64,000 nucleotides of DNA, taken from CAZSSM01 sp964609385. Its GTDB lineage: Bacteria > Planctomycetota > Planctomycetia > Isosphaerales > Isosphaeraceae. A model generated the notes under the pieces. It was given only the letters and a program-made list of their open reading frames with translations. It had not been told where the DNA came from and made no database searches. The stretch covers positions 1 to 64,000 of the forward strand of contig CAZSSM010000022.1 in the NCBI GenBank assembly GCA_964609385.1, read 5' to 3'. The translations under genes and the position numbers were made by a program. This document shows, in pieces, positions 19,040 through 27,346 of the stretch. The first letter of the stretch is position 1; each line of letters begins with the position of its first letter.

Positions 19040-19276
19040 TCATTCATCAGGTCGATCGTTCAAAAGAAAATGCTCGACGATTCTGTGGAGAGCAGTTATC
19101 TCCTCATGGAAAAGAACCTGGATCGAGGGAAGTTCGGGGTTGACGTCCTCGAGACGTTCCTGATGCTCGAGCAGGGATCTCAGGTCGTGGAGGACGTCGG
19201 ACCGCGATCGATACGATCCACTGGCGAGCTGACCCTGGACGATCCATTCGAGAGATTCTTGAAGAGGGTGATCCAT
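19040..19276 (-). CDS. Orphan ParD/CopG-like antitoxin (ribbon-helix-helix)
   Basis: A 78-residue protein resembling ParD-type antitoxins: after a short N-terminal strand, EWIVQGQLASGSYRSRSDVL matches the ribbon-helix-helix pattern with the conserved SGxYxSxSDV turn. An acidic helical tail (LLEHQERLEDV and beyond) would wrap the toxin. A GGAGAG site is about four bases from the ATG. The TGA stop overlaps the ATG of a minus-strand frame running to 18723 (ATGA, the normal antitoxin-toxin coupling). However, that frame is antisense to pdxA for most of its length and shows no ParE or other toxin features. The toxin is therefore missing or degraded. It could also be a free-standing small regulator. 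Confidence 0.62.
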   Translation of the reverse strand: MDHPLQESLEWIVQGQLASGSYRSRSDVLHDLRSLLEHQERLEDVNPELPSIQVLFHEEITALHRIVEHFLLNDRPDE

Positions 19277-19863
19277 CGTCTCTCCGAACGAATCGTTGTG
19301 AGGATCGAATCAATGACCGGGGACGGTCCGATCGACGACCGCATCCGGTTTCGGCTTCATTATCGTAATCCGACGGCCGTGTCGGTTTGGTCGACGAGAT
19401 CACAATCCTCTTCCGGAGCGCTGCAATAAAATCCGTGATTTTGAAAGTAAATTATATGTGCTGTATCTCACCTTCCGCGTAAGTTCCCCTGACAGTTTCC
19501 AATGATAATGAGACGCGTCATCGTCAACATCGTCAACTTTGATCGCCGGATCTCGGTGTTCTTGGCGATCAGGACGTCTTGGAAATCGCATATCCTACAC
19601 ATTACGAACGTGACTTCCATGCAAGCACTATCGAGCGGCTGCATCATCGGCCTAGCCGGAAAGACGATCATCACCGAGGAAAACTCTTGAATTCTTCATG
19701 GTGTTGCGGCGTCCGGATTGGCCTCGTTGGATTATGATCCTTGTTTCTCAAGTTCCGGGCATGCTCATTTCGTGATTGGCGGTCCGTCGGTACTTCATCG
19801 AAGGTTTGAGTTTCGACCATAGCCAACGAGCCTAGCCCTAAATGACGACTGGGGGTCGCGAAG
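19277..19863. other. Gene-poor, lower-GC interval, no gene supported
   Basis: These 587 bases include a visibly AT-richer part (about 19425-19740) compared with the surroundings. Short open frames occur on both strands, but none has a family motif, a good ribosome-binding site or convincing codon use. It separates the antitoxin-like gene from the DNRLRE/DUF1501 cluster and should contain the promoter of the latter. It may be a site of past insertion or loss. Confidence 0.45.
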
Positions 19864-20544
19864 ATGTTCTTCCGGAGCGGTGTTTTTCTGAGCCTGATCG
19901 TCAGCTTCAACGGACCTGCGGAGTCTTTTCAAAGTACGTTGACAGATTTGGAAATGACCGAACCGAACGTTGCGACGTTTCAGCACGGTCGTGACGGTTT
20001 CTTTGGCGGTGTCGACACTGAGATCTGGGAGGTTGCGCCAACGCGTCGCAAGGATCAGAGCGATCGCGTGACCGTTGATGGAGACAACAGTGGTGGTCAA
20101 AGCCAGGTCCTAATGAAGTTCGCCGGCATGTTTGGCTCGGAAGAGCATCAGATTCCACCAAGATCGCGGATCACGAAGGCGACCCTAACGATTGTGGCCT
20201 TCGACCCCGGCTCGACGGTCAGCCTCTACCGGATGCTTGTCCCCTGGGACGGCTCAGCGACCTGGGACCGGATGGTTGGCGGCATCTCGGCCGACGGGTT
20301 TGAGGCGGCGCCGTTTCGTGACGGCTTCACCTTCGGCAACCTGGTTAACGCCGAGCAGTCCATCGAGTTCGATGTCACCACGACTGTGCAAGCCTGGTCC
20401 AATGGTGCGTCGAATTACGGTTGGGTCTTTCTGAACTCAGGTCCCAACGGCTGGGACTTCTTCACCTGCGAGGATGAACAAGTCGCGCAGCGGCCTCGAC
20501 TGGTCATCGAGTACATTCCGCACATCGCGACGGGCACACGCTGA
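19864..20544 (+). CDS. Exported DNRLRE-domain protein
   Basis: A 226-residue exported protein. A short hydrophobic N-terminus (MFFRSGVFLSLIVSF) acts as the export signal. Residues about 35-220 match the DNRLRE domain of surface proteins: FGGVDTEIWE stands for the 'DtxI' strand, then QSQVLMKFAGMFG, SRITKATLTIVAFDPGS, VPWDGSATWDRMVGG and DVTTTVQAWSNGASNYGWVF. Such modules build beta-sandwich surface proteins and have no catalytic role. It is the first gene of a same-strand series leading to the DUF1501 protein 85 bases later, so it may be part of the same exported machine. Confidence 0.8.
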   Translation: MFFRSGVFLSLIVSFNGPAESFQSTLTDLEMTEPNVATFQHGRDGFFGGVDTEIWEVAPTRRKDQSDRVTVDGDNSGGQSQVLMKFAGMFGSEEHQIPPRSRITKATLTIVAFDPGSTVSLYRMLVPWDGSATWDRMVGGISADGFEAAPFRDGFTFGNLVNAEQSIEFDVTTTVQAWSNGASNYGWVFLNSGPNGWDFFTCEDEQVAQRPRLVIEYIPHIATGTR

Positions 20545-20629
20545 TCCGTCGTTTGCTTCCTCCACTGTCTCTGTCATCCCCATCCAAGCACCGCCTTCGT
20601 TATTCTCTCCTGGATTGAGGACTAGACTC

Positions 20630-21964
20630 ATGACCAATGCGCCAGCCACCGGAACCTGGCACGCCGATCCCTCCCACTTCCGACCAAGCCGCCGAGACTT
20701 CCTGGCTGTCGGCGTCCTGGGTGGTCTGGGACTCAGTCTCAGCGACGTTCTCCGCAGCGAAGCCCGGGCTGAGCTGTCCGCCCGTCGACCGGTCGGCACG
20801 GCCAAGTCGGTCATCCATATCTCGCTCTCGGGCGGGATGGCCCACCAAGAATCGTTCGATCCCAAGCCCGATGCACCGCTGGAGTATCGCGGCGAGCTTG
20901 AGACCGTCGCCACGTCGCTGCCTGGCGTCCAGTTCAGCCAGTATTTCAAGCGGACCGCGGCGTTGGCCGACAAGATGACCGTCATCCGTTCGTTGACCCA
21001 CACCGAGGCTGAACACCAGCGCGGTGAGCACAGCATGCTGACCGGCTACCGGCCCAGCCCTGCCCTGGTCTATCCAAGCATGGCCAGCGTGATCGCTAAA
21101 GAGCTGGGCTCACGCAACGAACTGCCCCCCTACATCTGCGTGCCGAACCCCCCGAGCGTCTACTCAGGTGCTGGTTTTCTGGGCTCGTCATACAGCCCGT
21201 TCAGCATCGGCTCGGACCCCGGTCGACGCGGGTTCAAGGTCCGTGATGTGACCCTTCCCGACAGTATGGATGTCGAACGATTCCAGTCCCGTCGACGGCT
21301 CCGCGACCTCGTCGACGCTCACTTCGCCGACCGAGAGCGGTCCGGTCAGCTCGACGCGATGGATGCCTTCTCCGAGCAGGCCTACAACTTGATCAGCTCG
21401 TCGACGAGCCGGGCTGCCTTCGACCTAGATGCCGAGCCCGACGATCTCAAGCGGACGTACGGCACGCGTGGCTTAGGTCCCCGGCTCTTGCTGGCCCGTC
21501 GGCTGGTTGAGGCGGGTGTACGATTCATTTCGCTGAGCCTTTCGGGCTGGGACTCGCACATCTACCACTTCCGTCGTGTCGGCTACCTGGCCCCGAACCT
21601 CGACCAAGGCCTTTCATCGCTAATCGAGGACCTGGACAGTCGTGGCTTGCTCGACTCGACCTTGATCCTTGTAACGACCGAGTTCGGCCGGACGCCGAAG
21701 GTCAACTCGGGTGCCGGACGCGATCACTGGCCGCGCGTCTTCAGCATCGCGATGGCCGGTGGTGGTGTGAAGCGTGGCTACGTGCATGGCGCTTCGGACC
21801 GGATCGCCGCCGAGCCCGCTGAGAAGCCCGTGACCGTTGAGGATTACGCGGCGACGGTCTACAAGCTGGTCGGCCTCGACCCGAGCCAGGACTTGATCGC
21901 TCCCGGCAACCGTCCGGTCCCCTTGGTCAATCGAGGACAGATCGTTGACGATGTGCTTGCCTGA
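20630..21964 (+). CDS. DUF1501 family Tat-exported protein
   Basis: A 444-residue DUF1501 protein, related to the alkaline phosphatase/sulfatase fold and nearly always found in planctomycetes beside DUF1549/1553 proteins. The twin-arginine signal SRRDFLAVGVLGGLGLSL is near the N-terminus. Core motifs include HISLSGGMAHQESFDPKPDA, the GEHSMLTGYRPSP segment, SLSGWDSHIYHF, and VTTEFGRTPKVN..GRDHWPR, where acidic and His residues would bind metal. The ATG at 20630 follows GAGG by nine bases; the frame is open earlier, but that part overlaps the preceding gene. Function is unknown. It is followed by PPC and cytochrome-like genes on the same strand. Confidence 0.93.
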   Translation: MTNAPATGTWHADPSHFRPSRRDFLAVGVLGGLGLSLSDVLRSEARAELSARRPVGTAKSVIHISLSGGMAHQESFDPKPDAPLEYRGELETVATSLPGVQFSQYFKRTAALADKMTVIRSLTHTEAEHQRGEHSMLTGYRPSPALVYPSMASVIAKELGSRNELPPYICVPNPPSVYSGAGFLGSSYSPFSIGSDPGRRGFKVRDVTLPDSMDVERFQSRRRLRDLVDAHFADRERSGQLDAMDAFSEQAYNLISSSTSRAAFDLDAEPDDLKRTYGTRGLGPRLLLARRLVEAGVRFISLSLSGWDSHIYHFRRVGYLAPNLDQGLSSLIEDLDSRGLLDSTLILVTTEFGRTPKVNSGAGRDHWPRVFSIAMAGGGVKRGYVHGASDRIAAEPAEKPVTVEDYAATVYKLVGLDPSQDLIAPGNRPVPLVNRGQIVDDVLA

Positions 21965-22056
21965 AGCCGTCTCGACCTTGGGCAGCCATCCTTCCCCTGG
22001 CCTACCCGACGATCGATTCTGTTGATGCCTCGCAACTCCCCTGAATCGCAGCTTGA

Positions 22057-22097
22057 GACCCTGGTCCCGATCGACTTGGTTCGATCGAGTCAGGGTC
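22057..22097 (+). repeat. Intercistronic hairpin between DUF1501 and PPC genes
   Basis: GACCCTG (22057-22063) pairs with CAGGGTC (22091-22097), and inside it CGATCGA (22068-22074) pairs with TCGATCG (22081-22087) around a 6-base loop; the two 7-bp stems are separated by a 4/3 internal loop. There is no T-run after it, so it is more likely an mRNA stability or attenuation element than a simple terminator. Confidence 0.5.
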
Positions 22098-22187
22098 GGC
22101 CATGTCCTAAAAGCTCTGTCTCAGTTGCTGCAGAGGCATTACGGAGTCGACCTGGCGAACGTTCCTTTATTTGGACCCATCAACACC

Positions 22188-24617
22188 ATGAGTTCATGCT
22201 TCTCCCTCATTACTCCCTTTTCCCGGTCTCTCCTTCTCGGGAGCGCTTTTGCCACGGCTGTGATTGTTGGAAGTGATTTGGCATATGCTCAAGCGCCGGA
22301 GCTCGATCGGCTTGTTCCGGCCGGCCTCCCGCGTGGGCAAGTCGAGACGATTTGCCTTCTCGGTGACGAACTTGATAAGACCCTCGAAGTCCTCATGTAT
22401 CTTCCAGGGCTCCGAGTGAACCGGATCGCTATTGAGGATGATGAGTCTGCCTCGCTCACTGTAGAAGCCACAAACGACTGTCCTTTGGGGCCACACCCGA
22501 TTCGACTGGTCAATGGGCATGGGCTCTCCAATGTCGGTGTGATTTGGGTAGGAACCCTGCCAAACACCCAAGAGACCGAGCCCAACAACAATCCCGCTCA
22601 AGCACAGCTGATCGAAGCTGATGTGGTCGTCAATGGGGTGATCACAGATGGCGATCGCGATGCCTTCGCCTTCACGATGGATGACGGTGAGACGATCTCG
22701 ATCGAAGTGCTGGCCGCTCGGCTCGGTCCAACGCCACTCGACACGCTCCTGACAGTGATCGGCCCTGACGGTACTGTGCTCTACGAGATCGACGATACTC
22801 CCCTCCTCGGCCTCGACGCTCACCTGACATTTCGCGTTCCGAGCAGCGGTACGTACACCATTCTGCTTCGTGAGAGTGCTTATGGTGGGAGCCCCGATGG
22901 AGCCTACCGCCTTAGCGTAGGCCATTTCCCTCGGCCGGCTTGCTTGTTGCCCTTGGGAGGCCGACCAGGCGAATCGTTGACCTTCCGGGATCCAGCTAGA
23001 CCTGATTCGGCCGATCTCGCTCCGGTCATTCTTCCCCGTATCGCCGAGGCGATTGTCCCTGTAGTCGTCCACGATTCCCGAGGCACTACGCCTTCGGCCA
23101 ATCGCGTTCGCGTGGTCGATCTTCCAAGCCGATTTGAGCCCGGTCTAGGCGGATCCTACGAGCCAGCGTCGGCTCCTGTAGCCTTCCAAGGGATCATCGC
23201 CGAGACAGGGCAGATCGATCGTTTCCAAGTTACGCTGGAGGCTAATGGCCCTTACGAAATCCGAAGCTATGCTCGATCGCTGGGCTCGCCGCTCGATCCG
23301 ATCGTCGAGGTTCGCGATCCGGAAAGCCTTCTGATCGTCCGGAACGACGACAGTGCAACAGGCCACGATAGTCAGTTTCGGCTCTGGCCAACAGTTGATG
23401 GCGACTTCGAGATTCAGATTGGAGACCACCTCGGTCGAGGTGGACCGTCGCACGGCTACCGAATCGAGGTCGAGCCAGTCCGTGAGAGACTCGCGCTGAC
23501 CATAGCCGAGCCCGATCGTGACCCCCAGGTCGGTCGTGGGGTGATTGTACCTCGCGGCGGCCGGAGTGTTACCCTGATCTCCGCCCGTCGCGAGAATGTC
23601 GAAGGTCCAGTCGACATCGATCTGTCCGGGCTGCCCGAAGGCGTCTCCGCCTGGATTGCCCCGTTCGATCCGATGACTCATCTGACGCCTCTGGTCTTCG
23701 AGGCTGAATCGTCCGCTCCATTGGGAGCCGGTTTGGTCGGTCTGCAAGGGCGGGTGACCGACTCCGACGGTGAGGTCGTCGAAGGGCGCTGGTCACGTCG
23801 GATCCCGATTGTCACCGATGGCGAGGCTTATTCCTATCAGGCAGTTGATGTCGATCGGTTGGCTGTCGCCGTCGTCGACCCGGCCCCGTTCGCGATCACT
23901 GCGGTCGAGCCCAACTCGGACCTTGTCCGCGACGGCGAAGCGACCTGGATGGTCCGCGTGACTCGAGACGAGGGGTTTGACGGACGGATCCAACTCACCC
24001 TCCCGTTCCAGCCACCGTGGATCGACGTGCCGCCGACGCCGGTCAATATCCGTGACGAAACCGAGGTCGCATTCTCGATCAGCAGCACTGCCGAGGCGGT
24101 TTCGCAAACCTGGAATCTCATCGTAGAGGCTGAGGCGGTCGTAGATGGCCGCGAGGTTGCCACCTGCTCCGCGCCGGTTACCCTCAATGTTCGCGAACCT
24201 CTGGTCCAGGCCCGCCTCGTTCCTGCTGAGCTTCCGCAAGGGTCAGAGGGAGTCATTCTTTGTGAACTGGAGTGGCTCGAACCACCTCAAGGGTCCCTCG
24301 TCATCGAACTCGAGAACCTTCCGCGCCGCGTCGAAGCCGACCCGGTCACTGTTCAACCTCAACCAGACCAGCGGATTAGGCAGATCGAACTGCCCCTGAC
24401 CTTGGCCGAGGACGCCGCCATTGGCGCGACGTCCGAGTTGTCATGCCGGATCACGGTCGATGGTCCTGATGGTCGGCTGATCCATCGGACCGCACGGGGT
24501 GGACAGCTCAAGGTTGTCGAAGGATCCGGCGCATCGACAGGGACTGGAGGCCGCCCGCTCTCCAAGCTCGAACGGCTCCGACGAGGGCGCGGCCCAGAAT
24601 CTGATCCACCCCGTTGA
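22188..24617 (+). CDS. Exported PPC-domain protein (bacterial pre-peptidase C-terminal domain)
   Basis: An 809-residue exported beta-rich protein. The ATG at 22188 gives a good signal peptide (SRSLLLGSAFATAVIVGSDLAYAQA); the frame is open for 45 codons upstream, but those look non-coding. Residues about 120-255 form a PPC domain: TEPNNNPAQAQLIEADVVVNG, then DRDAFAFTMDDGETISIEVL and SSGTYTILLRES. A second similar unit lies at about 355-435 (GQIDRFQVTLEANGPYEI). The remainder is a series of immunoglobulin-like sandwiches. No catalytic motif is seen. Its place between the DUF1501 and DUF1549/1553 genes is a recurring planctomycete order, so it probably helps to anchor or assemble that complex at the envelope. 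Confidence 0.85.
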   Translation: MSSCFSLITPFSRSLLLGSAFATAVIVGSDLAYAQAPELDRLVPAGLPRGQVETICLLGDELDKTLEVLMYLPGLRVNRIAIEDDESASLTVEATNDCPLGPHPIRLVNGHGLSNVGVIWVGTLPNTQETEPNNNPAQAQLIEADVVVNGVITDGDRDAFAFTMDDGETISIEVLAARLGPTPLDTLLTVIGPDGTVLYEIDDTPLLGLDAHLTFRVPSSGTYTILLRESAYGGSPDGAYRLSVGHFPRPACLLPLGGRPGESLTFRDPARPDSADLAPVILPRIAEAIVPVVVHDSRGTTPSANRVRVVDLPSRFEPGLGGSYEPASAPVAFQGIIAETGQIDRFQVTLEANGPYEIRSYARSLGSPLDPIVEVRDPESLLIVRNDDSATGHDSQFRLWPTVDGDFEIQIGDHLGRGGPSHGYRIEVEPVRERLALTIAEPDRDPQVGRGVIVPRGGRSVTLISARRENVEGPVDIDLSGLPEGVSAWIAPFDPMTHLTPLVFEAESSAPLGAGLVGLQGRVTDSDGEVVEGRWSRRIPIVTDGEAYSYQAVDVDRLAVAVVDPAPFAITAVEPNSDLVRDGEATWMVRVTRDEGFDGRIQLTLPFQPPWIDVPPTPVNIRDETEVAFSISSTAEAVSQTWNLIVEAEAVVDGREVATCSAPVTLNVREPLVQARLVPAELPQGSEGVILCELEWLEPPQGSLVIELENLPRRVEADPVTVQPQPDQRIRQIELPLTLAEDAAIGATSELSCRITVDGPDGRLIHRTARGGQLKVVEGSGASTGTGGRPLSKLERLRRGRGPESDPPR

Positions 24618-24740
24618 TTTTCGATCGCTTCGACACGTTCTCTGCGTTGCATGTCTCTCCTCAACACCGAAGGGAAAGGCGGTTCGCTCGATCCGCCCCG
24701 TGCGATCGCCCTTCTTGTCTCTTTATGTGAGTTGATTCCC

Positions 24741-27215
24741 ATGGAACGGCCCCTGATCGTATTCTGGACCTTGTCGGTGCTGGCCATTGGGGCCGGGTTC
24801 ACGTCGGCCCAGGTCACGGGTTGGTCGGGTCCAAAGCCCGATGCGCCCAACCTGCGGATCGTGCCTGAAGAGATCCGGCTCGAGTCGTCGAGTGACATCC
24901 AGTCGATCGTTGTCCAGGCCGTCGACACTGAAGGGCGGACCCTCGACGTAACCCTCGAGTCCGAGTTGAGCCTGGCTGATCCGGCCTGTGCTCGTGTGGA
25001 GGATGGGGCGATCCTCTGGCCGCAATCCGACGGCACCACTGAGCTTATCGCTCGCTGGGGAGGACTCGAGGCGCGAGCCAGAGTGGAAGTGCGCGACTCC
25101 TCTCAAGATCCAGAACTGAGTTTCCAACGCGACATCATGCCGGTGTTCATGCGGGCCGGCTGCAATACTGGTAAGTGCCACGGCTCCTCACGGGGTCAAG
25201 ACGGGTTCCGACTCTCGCTGTTCGGCTACGACCCTGCCGGCGACTACGATCGGCTGACCCGCCAACTAGTCGGGCGACGGATCAACCTGGCGCGGCCGGA
25301 GTCCAGCCTCTTGATCACGAAGGCGACCGGCCAGGTTGCCCATACGGGAGGCAAGCTGCTGGAGCCTGGGGACCCGCTCCATCAAGCTCTCCTAAGCTGG
25401 ATTGCCGCTGGTGCGCCGGATGATTCGCCTCAGGCACCCAAGGCGGTCGCTCTAGAGGTCCTGCCGCTCTCGCTCCGGCTCGCTCCCGGCGATGCGCATC
25501 GGATGACCGTTCGGGTCCGCTATGACGACGGAACCGACCGTGATGTGACTGGTTTGGCCCTCTTCCTTAGCAACGACGAGGGGATCGCCGCGATCGATCG
25601 CGATGGGTTGGTTCGCGCTGATCGTCGCGGTGAAGCCTACGTCATGGCCCGGTTCGACGCCTTGACTGTCGGGGCTACTGTGGCCGTCGTCGATCTGGGG
25701 CGGACCGTCACGTCGATATCGGATTCGGCCGATCTCGCTCCGCGTGGCCCGATCGACGAACTGGTTGACGCCAAGCTGGACTCACTTCGCATTACGCCCG
25801 GCCGACCCGTCGACGATCTGACCTTTCTTCGTCGCGTTACGCTCGATCTCAATGGCTTGGTCCCCAGCGTTGAAGAGATCGAGGCGTTCCTCAACGATCG
25901 CGATCCGAACAAGCGGGAGCGGTTGGTTGACGAACTGCTGGACCGTGATGCTTTTTCCGACCTCTGGGCAATGATCTGGGCCGAGCGACTCCAGGTCCGT
26001 GCAGTTAATGACGTCAGCCCCAAGGCCGTCCGTTCCTATCACGGCTGGCTCCATGACCGGATCGCCGACGACGAGCCTATCGATGCCACCGTTCGTCAGA
26101 TCATCGGCGCTCAGGGCAGCACTTTCGCAAACCCGCCGGCCAACTACTATCAGATTGAGACCGACACCCTCCAGATCGCCCAGAACATCGCCCAGGTCTT
26201 CCTCGGCATGCGGATCCAGTGTGCCCAATGCCACAACCATCCCTTCGACCGCTGGACGATGGACGACTACTACGGCTTCTCGGCCCTGTTTGCTCGGGTC
26301 GGGTACAAGCCGGGTCAGGATCCGCGCGAGTTCATCATCTATGACGCCCCTCAAGGCGAGATCCGACACCCCGTCGATAATCGCCAAGTCGATCCCCGAT
26401 TCCTTGGCGGCGGCGAACTCGATCCAGAGGTCGTTGGTCGTCGACAGGCGTTGGCCGAATGGCTAACCGCGCCGGACAACCGCGCCTTCGCCCGCAACAT
26501 CGCCAATGTGGCATGGCACCACTTGTTCGGCCGCGGAATCGTCGATCCGGTCGACGACGTACGCGCAAGCAATCCGCCGAGTAACCCCGAACTACTCGAC
26601 TATCTGGCCGATCGCCTAGTAATGCTCGAATTCGATTTCCGCGGCTTGATGCGAGAGATCTGCTTGAGCCGGACTTACCAGATGACAGCTGGTCCCGATG
26701 CTCCGGCCGACGAGGATGATCTGGCGGCGATCCACTTCGCACGCGGCCCGGTCGTCCGTCGCCTCCGCGCTGAGGTTCTGCTCGATGTCATCTCGCAAGT
26801 GACCGAAGCACCCGAGTCCTACGCTGGCAGCCCCGATGGCGCGCGTGCCACCGAGATCGTCGATGGCCTGGTCTCGAACCGGTTTCTCGACACCTTCGGT
26901 CGGACCCCACGTGATACCGCTTGTGCTTGCGAGGTCGACGTTGAGCCCAATCTCTCACAGGCCTTGCACCTGCTCAACGGCGACACGCTTGGTCCCAAGA
27001 TCGAGGCCGGTGCGGTCGTCCAAGCCTCACTTGACGCTGGTCTTGCTCCCAATCAGATCGTCGATGCCCTCTACCTTCGGTGTCTGACCCGACGTCCGAC
27101 AGAGGCCGAGCGTGCTGCGATCCTCCAAGCACTTCGGGGCCAGGAACCGCTCGAAGGACTCAACGATCTCTTCTGGGCCTTGCTGACGTCCAAGGAATTC
27201 CTGTTCCAGCATTGA
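24741..27215 (+). CDS. DUF1549/DUF1553 exported cytochrome-like protein (PSD1 type)
   Basis: An 824-residue exported protein typical of planctomycetes. The start at 24741 gives signal peptide MERPLIVFWTLSVLAIGAG; an upstream frame to 24651 is not supported. A Big-type beta domain is followed by the planctomycete cytochrome C segment with GCNTGKCHG (a CX4CH spacing), then a second Ig-like domain. DUF1549 starts near DLTFLRRVTLDLNGLVPS and contains a classical heme site CAQCH in QCAQCHNHPFDRWTMDDYYG. DUF1553 follows with NVAWHHLFGRGIVDPVDDVR and ends with the FLFQH motif typical of the family. It likely handles electrons or binds ligands in the periplasm; no reaction is established. Confidence 0.92.
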   Translation: MERPLIVFWTLSVLAIGAGFTSAQVTGWSGPKPDAPNLRIVPEEIRLESSSDIQSIVVQAVDTEGRTLDVTLESELSLADPACARVEDGAILWPQSDGTTELIARWGGLEARARVEVRDSSQDPELSFQRDIMPVFMRAGCNTGKCHGSSRGQDGFRLSLFGYDPAGDYDRLTRQLVGRRINLARPESSLLITKATGQVAHTGGKLLEPGDPLHQALLSWIAAGAPDDSPQAPKAVALEVLPLSLRLAPGDAHRMTVRVRYDDGTDRDVTGLALFLSNDEGIAAIDRDGLVRADRRGEAYVMARFDALTVGATVAVVDLGRTVTSISDSADLAPRGPIDELVDAKLDSLRITPGRPVDDLTFLRRVTLDLNGLVPSVEEIEAFLNDRDPNKRERLVDELLDRDAFSDLWAMIWAERLQVRAVNDVSPKAVRSYHGWLHDRIADDEPIDATVRQIIGAQGSTFANPPANYYQIETDTLQIAQNIAQVFLGMRIQCAQCHNHPFDRWTMDDYYGFSALFARVGYKPGQDPREFIIYDAPQGEIRHPVDNRQVDPRFLGGGELDPEVVGRRQALAEWLTAPDNRAFARNIANVAWHHLFGRGIVDPVDDVRASNPPSNPELLDYLADRLVMLEFDFRGLMREICLSRTYQMTAGPDAPADEDDLAAIHFARGPVVRRLRAEVLLDVISQVTEAPESYAGSPDGARATEIVDGLVSNRFLDTFGRTPRDTACACEVDVEPNLSQALHLLNGDTLGPKIEAGAVVQASLDAGLAPNQIVDALYLRCLTRRPTEAERAAILQALRGQEPLEGLNDLFWALLTSKEFLFQH

Positions 27216-27253
27216 TGCCCGATCGGGCACGGATCCCAGATCTCTCCTGATCT
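27216..27253 (+). repeat. Paired small hairpins after the DUF1549/1553 stop codon
   Basis: TGCCC (27216-27220), loop GATC, GGGCA (27225-27229) begins directly after the TGA stop and is also a 14-base palindrome. A second stem AGATC (27238-27242)/GATCT (27249-27253) follows nine bases later. Neither has a T-tract. They may protect or separate the mRNA segments of the cluster. Confidence 0.4.
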
Positions 27254-27346
27254 AAGGGTCAACCGACAACATTGGATTCCGTGTCCGGCACACCTGAATC
27301 GACACCGCCCTTCTCCATCGATCTCCTGATCCTGAGTCTGGGAATT

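Noticed and set aside
18723..19043. Minus-strand frame overlapping the antitoxin stop by ATGA, possible toxin
   Set aside because: It is Arg/Ser rich, mostly antisense to pdxA and has no toxin motif; it was kept only as context for the antitoxin-like gene.
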